NCBI RefSeq assembly: GCF_016765615.1 | Contig: NZ_JAESWA010000005.1 | Span: 1 to 64,000 of the forward strand | DNA length: 64,000 bases | Reading direction: 5' to 3' | Source: Clostridium paridis | GTDB taxonomy: Bacteria; Bacillota; Clostridia; Clostridiales; Clostridiaceae | Shown: in pieces, positions 58,774 to 64,000 of the stretch | How the letters are laid out: every line of letters starts with the position of its first letter | How positions within the stretch are numbered: position 1 is the stretch's first letter | Notes under the pieces: generated by a model | What the model was told of the DNA's origin: nothing | Seen by the model: the letters and a program-made list of their open reading frames with translations, nothing else | The model's database searches: none | Program-made: the position numbers and the translations under genes

Positions 58774-59592
58774 ATGAATGCTGATTTATTGAAAATACAT
58801 TCGCAAAAAATAAGAGAAAAAATATTAGTGATGATAACAGAAGCTCAATCAGGACATCCAGGTGGATCTCTATCAATAGCTGATATATTAACAGTATTGT
58901 ATTTTGAAAAAATGAATATAAATGTTGATGATTTAAGGGATCCTAATAGAGATAGATTTGTTCTAGCAAAAGGACATGCAGCTCCTGGATTATATGCAAC
59001 ATTAATGGAAAAAGGTGTTATCGGAGAAGAATGGCTTGGTAAACTAAGACAAATAAATTCTATATTACAAGGACATCCAGACATGAAAGCAATTCCTGGA
59101 ATAGATATGTCAACTGGTTCTTTAGGCCAAGGATTATCTGCTGCAAATGGAATGGCTTTAGCTGGAAAAGTTAAGAATAAAGAATATAGAGTTTACACAA
59201 TTTTAGGTGATGGAGAATGTCAAGAAGGACAAGTATGGGAAGCAGCAATGGCAGCAGCTCATTACAAATTAGACAACCTAACTGCATTTCTTGATTTCAA
59301 TGGACTACAAATTGATGGTAAAAACTCAGACGTAATGAATATTAATCCAATAGATGAAAAGTTTAAAGCTTTTGGATGGAATGTAATAGTTATAGATGGA
59401 CATGACTTTGAGCAAATAGGAAAAGCAATAGATGAAGCAAAGACAGTTAAAGGAAAACCAACTATGATTATTGCTAAGACTGTAAAAGGTAAAGGCGTAT
59501 CATTTATGGAGAACAATGCAGGATGGCATGGAGTTGCACCAAGCAAGGAAGAATTAGTTGTAGCATTAAAGGAAATCAAGGGAGGTAATTAA
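58774..59592 (+). CDS. Transketolase, N-terminal subunit
   Basis: A 272-residue TPP-binding half of a split transketolase: [54 protein letters not shown] and the [13 protein letters not shown] metal/TPP motif. Split transketolases are common in Firmicutes and archaea. Overlap-like spacing (1 nt) to the C-terminal subunit gene shows they are made together. It would interconvert xylulose 5-phosphate and ribose 5-phosphate with sedoheptulose 7-phosphate and glyceraldehyde 3-phosphate. Confidence 0.94.
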   Translation: MNADLLKIHSQKIREKILVMITEAQSGHPGGSLSIADILTVLYFEKMNINVDDLRDPNRDRFVLAKGHAAPGLYATLMEKGVIGEEWLGKLRQINSILQGHPDMKAIPGIDMSTGSLGQGLSAANGMALAGKVKNKEYRVYTILGDGECQEGQVWEAAMAAAHYKLDNLTAFLDFNGLQIDGKNSDVMNINPIDEKFKAFGWNVIVIDGHDFEQIGKAIDEAKTVKGKPTMIIAKTVKGKGVSFMENNAGWHGVAPSKEELVVALKEIKGGN

Positions 59593-59593
59593 T

Positions 59594-60523
59594 ATGAAAA
59601 TGGCAACAAGAGAAGCATATGGCCAAGCTATATCAGAATTAGGAAAGACTAATGAAAATATAGTAGTACTAGATGCGGATTTGTCAAAGTCAACTAAAAG
59701 TGCAGATTTCAAAAAGGTTGCACCAGAAAGATTCTTTAATATGGGAATAGCTGAAGCTAATATGATTGGAACAGCTGCTGGTTTAGCAACTACTGGATTA
59801 ATACCATTTGCATCAACATTTGCAATGTTTGCTGCAGGAAGAGCTTTTGAACAAATAAGAAATTCAGTAGCTTATCCTAAGTTAAATGTTAAGGTGGTTG
59901 CAAGTCATGCTGGTATAACAGTTGGAGAAGATGGAGCATCACATCAAGCTATAGAAGATTTATCATTAATGAGAAGTATACCTGGAATGGTAGTTATAAA
60001 TCCTAGTGATGGAGCAGAAACAAAAGAAGCTATAAAAGCAGCTGCTGAATATTACGGACCTGTATATATTAGAGTTGGTAGAATGGCTGTTGAGGATGTT
60101 CATCCAAATGGTTGCAACTTCAAAATTGGTAAAGGTGAATTACTAAAAGAAGGAAGCAAGGCTACTATTATAGCAACTGGAATTACTGTAGAAATGGCAC
60201 TTGAAGCTAGTAATGAACTTGAAGCGGAAGGTATTGATGTATCAGTAGTTAACATGGCAACAATTAAACCTATAGATAAGGAACTAATTGTAGCAGAAGC
60301 TAAAAAGACTGGAAAAATAATAACTATAGAAGAACACAGCATAATTGGTGGACTTGGATCTGCAGTATGTGAAGTAGTAAGTGAAGAAAACTTAGCAACT
60401 GTAAAAAGACTTGGAATGAATGATACATTCGGTCAATCAGGAAAACCAAAAGATTTAATGGAATTCTATGGACTTACAAAAGAACATTTAATAGATGAAG
60501 TTAAAAAGATAGTTTTAGGTTAA
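59594..60523 (+). CDS. Transketolase, C-terminal subunit
   Basis: A 309-residue partner with the pyrimidine-binding and C-terminal domains: the catalytic Glu in MGIAEANMIGTAAGLA, then HAGITVGEDGASHQAIEDLSLMRSIPGM and a C-terminal IIGGLGSAVCEVV. With the upstream protein it makes one complete enzyme; the active site is at the subunit interface. GGAGG site directly before the ATG. Confidence 0.94.
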   Translation: MKMATREAYGQAISELGKTNENIVVLDADLSKSTKSADFKKVAPERFFNMGIAEANMIGTAAGLATTGLIPFASTFAMFAAGRAFEQIRNSVAYPKLNVKVVASHAGITVGEDGASHQAIEDLSLMRSIPGMVVINPSDGAETKEAIKAAAEYYGPVYIRVGRMAVEDVHPNGCNFKIGKGELLKEGSKATIIATGITVEMALEASNELEAEGIDVSVVNMATIKPIDKELIVAEAKKTGKIITIEEHSIIGGLGSAVCEVVSEENLATVKRLGMNDTFGQSGKPKDLMEFYGLTKEHLIDEVKKIVLG

Positions 60524-60566
60524 TTAAAAATATAGAGATATAAAATATAAAACGGGGGAGTAAGTT

Positions 60567-61238
60567 ATGGAAGTAATAATTTCACCATCATTATTGTCAG
60601 CAAACGTATGTAATTATGGAGAAGATTTTAAAGTTTTTAATGAAAAAAATATCAAAGCAATACACATAGATATTATGGATGGACATTATGTTCCAAATCT
60701 ATCCTTTGGATTAGATCAAGTAGCTGCATTAAGAAAGTTAACAGATATTGAATTTGATGTTCACTTGATGGTAACAGATCCTGATAAATTTGTTGAGCCA
60801 CTTGTGGAAGCTGGAGCAAATAGCATAACAATACATGCTGAAGTTGCAACTCATATGTATAAAAGTATTCATTACCTAAAAAGTTTTGGTATTAAAGCAG
60901 GAGTAGCAGTAAATCCAGCAACACCAATAAGTTGTTTAGAACATATTTATCCTCTAGTAAATAGAGTATTAATAATGTCAGTTGAACCAGGTTTTGGCGG
61001 ACAATCATTCATCCCAATAGCTTTAGATAAAATTAAAGAACTTAATGAAATTAAGAAAAAAGGAAATTTTGATTTTACTATTCAAGTAGATGGGGGAATA
61101 ACATTAGATAACATTAAAGAGGTTATAGATTGTGGAGCTAGAGACATTGTTATAGGGTCATCATTATTTAAACAAGACTTGTCTCAAAATATAGACTTGT
61201 TTGAAAATGTAATAAGTGAAATTAAGAATATCCCATAG
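60567..61238 (+). CDS. rpe: Ribulose-phosphate 3-epimerase family protein
   Basis: A 223-residue TIM barrel: SPSLLSANVCNYGEDF, the metal site HIDIMDGHYVPN, FDVHLMV, VEPGFGGQSFI and QVDGGITLDNI. All catalytic residues of Rpe are present (Asp/His metal ligands and the second Asp in VDGG). It could be the standard ribulose/xylulose 5-phosphate epimerase or an allulose 6-phosphate epimerase; the operon supports the pentose reaction. GGGGGAG site. Confidence 0.9.
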   Translation: MEVIISPSLLSANVCNYGEDFKVFNEKNIKAIHIDIMDGHYVPNLSFGLDQVAALRKLTDIEFDVHLMVTDPDKFVEPLVEAGANSITIHAEVATHMYKSIHYLKSFGIKAGVAVNPATPISCLEHIYPLVNRVLIMSVEPGFGGQSFIPIALDKIKELNEIKKKGNFDFTIQVDGGITLDNIKEVIDCGARDIVIGSSLFKQDLSQNIDLFENVISEIKNIP

Positions 61239-61262
61239 CCCCCACATCAGAAAATATAAAGG

Positions 61263-61296
61263 TAGGAGAATATTGCGAGTATTCTCCTATTCTTTT
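61263..61296 (+). terminator. Hairpin inside the pentitol operon, possible attenuator
   Basis: TAGGAGAATA pairs with TATTCTCCTA around a 7-nt loop and is followed by TTCTTTTATAA. It lies between rpe and rpiB, so it probably reduces rather than ends transcription of the last three genes. Confidence 0.6.
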
Positions 61297-61367
61297 ATAA
61301 ATTATACTACGTGAAAATAGTATTTACAATGAAAAATAACTTAGTAAGAATAGGAAGGTTGATATAT

Positions 61368-61814
61368 ATGAAAATTGCTATTGGCTGCGATCACGGCGGA
61401 TTTAGATTGAAAAATGCTATAAAGGAATATTTAGCAGGAAAAAATATTGAAGTAGAAGATTTTGGAACTAATAATGCACAAAGTGTTAATTATCCTGAAT
61501 ATGCTATAAAGGTATCAAAATCAGTAATATCAAAGGAATGTGATCTTGGTATATTATGTTGTGGTACTGGAATAGGAATGTCAATAGCTGCAAATAAATT
61601 TAAAGGTATAAGAGCAGCAGTTGTTGGGGATACATTCTCAGCTAAAGCAACAAGAGAACATAATAATACTAATATTTTATGTTTAGGAGAAAGAGTAACC
61701 GGGGAAGGTCTAGCTTTAGATATAGTAGATACATGGATAAATGCAGAATTTCAAGGTGGACGTCATAGCGAAAGATTAGCTTTAGTAGAAAAAATAGAAC
61801 AAGGTGAATTTTAA
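61368..61814 (+). CDS. rpiB: Ribose 5-phosphate isomerase B
   Basis: A 148-residue RpiB/LacAB-family isomerase: MKIAIGCDHGGFRLKNAIKEYL, VEDFGTN, the catalytic Cys region ILCCGTGIGMSIAANK and RAAVVGDTFSAKATREHNNTN. It interconverts ribose 5-phosphate and ribulose 5-phosphate. LacA/LacB also belong here, but they come as pairs in tagatose operons, and only one gene is present. AGGAAGG site favours ATG 61368 over an upstream ATG at 61329 and the frame opening at 61311. Confidence 0.92.
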   Translation: MKIAIGCDHGGFRLKNAIKEYLAGKNIEVEDFGTNNAQSVNYPEYAIKVSKSVISKECDLGILCCGTGIGMSIAANKFKGIRAAVVGDTFSAKATREHNNTNILCLGERVTGEGLALDIVDTWINAEFQGGRHSERLALVEKIEQGEF

Positions 61815-61836
61815 TTAATAGCTAGGAGGAATTATT

Positions 61837-63354
61837 ATGATGGAAGAGCTTAAGAGGCTTCAAAATGGTACTGATATTAGAGGAATAGCTATTGAAACTT
61901 CAGAACATAAAGTAAACCTTACACCTACAACTGTAAGATTTATTGGGAATGGATTTGTTAAATGGATTAAGAAAAATAAGAATAATGATGAGAAGATTAA
62001 GATTGCTATAGGAATGGATTCAAGATTATCAGGACCAGAAATCAGAGAAGCTTTAATTGATTTATTAATTAATGTTGGATGTGATGTGTATGATTGCGGA
62101 ATGAGTACCACGCCAGCTATGTTCATGACAACAATTTTAGATGACTATAAATGTGATGGGGCTATAATGATTACTGCAAGTCACTTGCCTTATTTCTATA
62201 ATGGGCTTAAGTTCTTTACTCCTAAAGGTGGATGTGAAAAGGAAGATATCAGTGAAATATTAGAAATAGCATGTGATTCTGAAATGATGTATACAACAAG
62301 AGGAGTATTAAGAATTGTCCGCTTTATAGATGAATATGCAAATATATTAGTAAATAAAATAAGAAGTGATGTGAAATCAAAAAATAATTATAACAAGCCA
62401 CTACAAGATTTTAAAATAATTGTTGATGCTGGAAATGGAGCAGGCGGATTTTTTGCAAATAAAGTATTAGAAGAATTAGGAGCGGATATCGAGGGAAGTC
62501 AATTCTTAAATCCTGATGGGATGTTCCCGAATCATATTCCTAATCCAGAGAATAATGATGCTATGAAAGCAATTAAGGAAGCTGTTTTAAGAAGTAAGGC
62601 AGATCTTGGGATAATATTTGATGCTGATGTTGATAGAGCTGCAATTGTTAGTGCAGATGGAACTGAGATTAATAGAAATGCGCTAATTGCACTAATATCA
62701 GCAATAGTTTTAGAAGAGCATCCAAAGTCAATTATAGTTACAGATTCAGTAACATCTAATGGATTAAGAGATTTTATAACAGATCTCGGTGGAGTTCATC
62801 ACAGATTTAAAAGAGGATATAGAAACGTAATAAATGAGTCTAAAAGACTAAATGATGAGGGGAAAGATAGTCAATTAGCTATCGAAACTTCAGGACATGC
62901 TGCATTAAAAGAAAATTATTTCCTCGATGATGGAGCATATCTAATAGCTAAAATATTGATTAAAATGGCTAAACTGAAAGAAGAAGGAGAAAGCATAGCA
63001 GCGTTAATTGATAGGCTTAAAAATCCATTGGAAAGCTCCGATGTTAGATTGAAAATAAAAACAGAAGACTTTAAAGCTTATGGACAGAAAATTATTGATG
63101 AGTTAAAAGAGTATGCAACATCAATAGATGGATGGAGTATTGAAGAAAAGAATTACGAAGGATTAAAGGTTAATTGTGATAAGAATAATGGAGATGGATG
63201 GCTATTATTAAGACTTTCATTACATGAACCCGTATTACCTTTAAATATTGAATCTGATTCTAAAGGTGGTATTAAAGAAATACTTAAAGTATTGAATCCT
63301 TTCATAGAAAAGTATGAGATGTTAGATTCATCAGACATGAAAAATATAGGCTAG
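61837..63354 (+). CDS. Phosphomannomutase/phosphoglucomutase family protein
   Basis: A 505-residue alpha-D-phosphohexomutase. Active-site motifs: GTDIRG near the N-terminus, the phosphoserine loop IMITASHLPYFYNGLK, the metal loop FDADVDRAAIV (DxDxDR), the sugar loop ETSGHAAL, and a C-terminal phosphate-binding domain with KGGI rather than the common RxSGTE. Such mutases convert hexose 1- and 6-phosphates, which pentitol use does not need. It may be a phosphopentomutase-like or CpsG-like enzyme recruited to the operon. AGGAGG site. Confidence 0.87.
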   Translation: MMEELKRLQNGTDIRGIAIETSEHKVNLTPTTVRFIGNGFVKWIKKNKNNDEKIKIAIGMDSRLSGPEIREALIDLLINVGCDVYDCGMSTTPAMFMTTILDDYKCDGAIMITASHLPYFYNGLKFFTPKGGCEKEDISEILEIACDSEMMYTTRGVLRIVRFIDEYANILVNKIRSDVKSKNNYNKPLQDFKIIVDAGNGAGGFFANKVLEELGADIEGSQFLNPDGMFPNHIPNPENNDAMKAIKEAVLRSKADLGIIFDADVDRAAIVSADGTEINRNALIALISAIVLEEHPKSIIVTDSVTSNGLRDFITDLGGVHHRFKRGYRNVINESKRLNDEGKDSQLAIETSGHAALKENYFLDDGAYLIAKILIKMAKLKEEGESIAALIDRLKNPLESSDVRLKIKTEDFKAYGQKIIDELKEYATSIDGWSIEEKNYEGLKVNCDKNNGDGWLLLRLSLHEPVLPLNIESDSKGGIKEILKVLNPFIEKYEMLDSSDMKNIG

Positions 63355-63385
63355 AATATAACACTGATATAAGGAGAAGAAAAAA

Positions 63386-64000
63386 ATGTTCTTAGATACA
63401 GCAAATATTAGCGAGATAAAGGAGATATCAGCTTTAGGATTTTTTAAAGGGGTTACGACTAATCCCACATTACTACTAAAGGAAAAAAAGAACAGGGAAG
63501 TTATTATAAATGAAATATTTGAAGCTTACTCTAAAATGCTTTTTGTACAAGCGGTAGGAGAAACTCATGATGAAATTTATAATGACTGTAAAAGAATTCT
63601 ACAGATTGATTCAACTCGAATTGTCCTAAAAATTCCTGCAACAGTTGAAGGTATGAAAGTAATAACTTCTATAAAAAGAGAAAATAGGTATACTCCTATT
63701 TTGGCAACTGCTGTATGTTCAGTTGAGCAAGGAATAATTAGTGTGCTTGCAGGTTGTGATTATATTGCTCCTTATGTAAATAGAATGGAGAGTAACAATA
63801 TTAATCCTTATGAGGTAATTAACAAAATAAGAAAGTATATTGACGAGAATAAGGTAGACACAAAAATTGTTGCAGCAAGTTTTAAGAATCCAAATCAAGT
63901 AAATGATGCAATTTTTTCAGGAGCACATACAGTAACAATACCTTATGATATATTAAATCAGATGTTAAATAAACAATTAGTAGTAGCTAGTGTTGATAAG
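63386..64000 (+). CDS. Transaldolase/fructose-6-phosphate aldolase family protein, cut by window end
   Basis: The 205 codons inside the window begin MFLDTANISEIKEISALGFFKGVTTNPTLL, the small transaldolase/FSA signature. The Schiff-base Lys lies in RIVLKIPAT (about residue 82) and the family end region AASFKNPNQVNDAIFSGAHTVTIPYDILNQM is present. AAGGAG precedes the ATG. The frame is open at 64000; small transaldolases have about 215 residues, so only the end is missing. It completes the non-oxidative pentose phosphate set of the operon. Confidence 0.92.
   Translation, partial: MFLDTANISEIKEISALGFFKGVTTNPTLLLKEKKNREVIINEIFEAYSKMLFVQAVGETHDEIYNDCKRILQIDSTRIVLKIPATVEGMKVITSIKRENRYTPILATAVCSVEQGIISVLAGCDYIAPYVNRMESNNINPYEVINKIRKYIDENKVDTKIVAASFKNPNQVNDAIFSGAHTVTIPYDILNQMLNKQLVVASVDK

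Noticed and set aside
1-64000. CRISPR arrays, insertion sequences, prophage genes
   Set aside because: I looked for regularly spaced repeats, transposase or integrase motifs and phage structural genes on both strands and found none.

Overview
The window comes from a low-GC Gram-positive anaerobe, most probably a Clostridium sensu stricto close to the C. beijerinckii / C. butyricum group. The basis is the strong A/T bias, AGGAGG-type ribosome binding sites, U-tailed terminators, an rrn operon with a 3' tRNA-Asn, a T-box-controlled archaeal-type AspRS, and PTS and SigL-type regulation. The species call is inference.

Layout. 1-546: 3' end of an rRNA operon (23S end, 5S, tRNA-Asn, terminator). 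547-4330: fructose operon (DeoR-type FruR, 1-phosphofructokinase, EIIA, EIIBC) behind a promoter followed by helically phased repeats. 4331-8930: a 52-residue zinc-ribbon protein, a T-box leader with two successive antiterminator/terminator modules, an archaeal-type aspartyl-tRNA synthetase, and an EF-G paralogue. 9090-19430: housekeeping and small proteins (ROK glucokinase behind a folded leader, a histidine phosphatase, CinA, a CPBP protease, an aminotransferase, BirA-controlled BioY, an ABC-F protein). 19470-28800: accessory region. 28840-50950: many short one- to three-gene units (TetR with flavodoxins, DUF2975/XRE, an ABC exporter, radical SAM, MerR-TipAS, HxlR, hydrolases, an ECF S-component, a SUV3-like helicase). 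51489-64000: a LevR-type sigma-54 activator and a sigma-54-driven Gat-type PTS operon with two dehydrogenases, split transketolase, ribulose-phosphate epimerase, RpiB, a phosphohexomutase and a transaldolase cut by the window edge.

The best candidate for an undescribed system is the six-gene co-directional unit at 20253-27701: a protein with a possible ribbon-helix-helix start, a ComF-like phosphoribosyltransferase fused to a TPR-like region, a DprA/SLOG protein, a divergent archaeo-eukaryotic-primase-like protein whose motifs look degenerate, a Sel1-repeat protein, and a TPR protein carrying two HicA-like domains made by a recent 180-bp tandem duplication. It has a promoter overlapped by an inverted repeat at its start and a terminator at its end. 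ComF and DprA are the single-strand DNA handling pair of natural transformation, so I infer a DNA-sensing or nucleotide-signalling conflict system with HicA-like effector domains. No step has been tested.

The other strong points are the T-box with a GAC (Asp) specifier, one Stem I and two complete antiterminator/terminator modules; the perfect sigma-54 promoter in front of an operon better suited to pentitols than to galactitol; the palindromic leader of the glucokinase gene; and a 26-bp element that follows three unrelated terminators.
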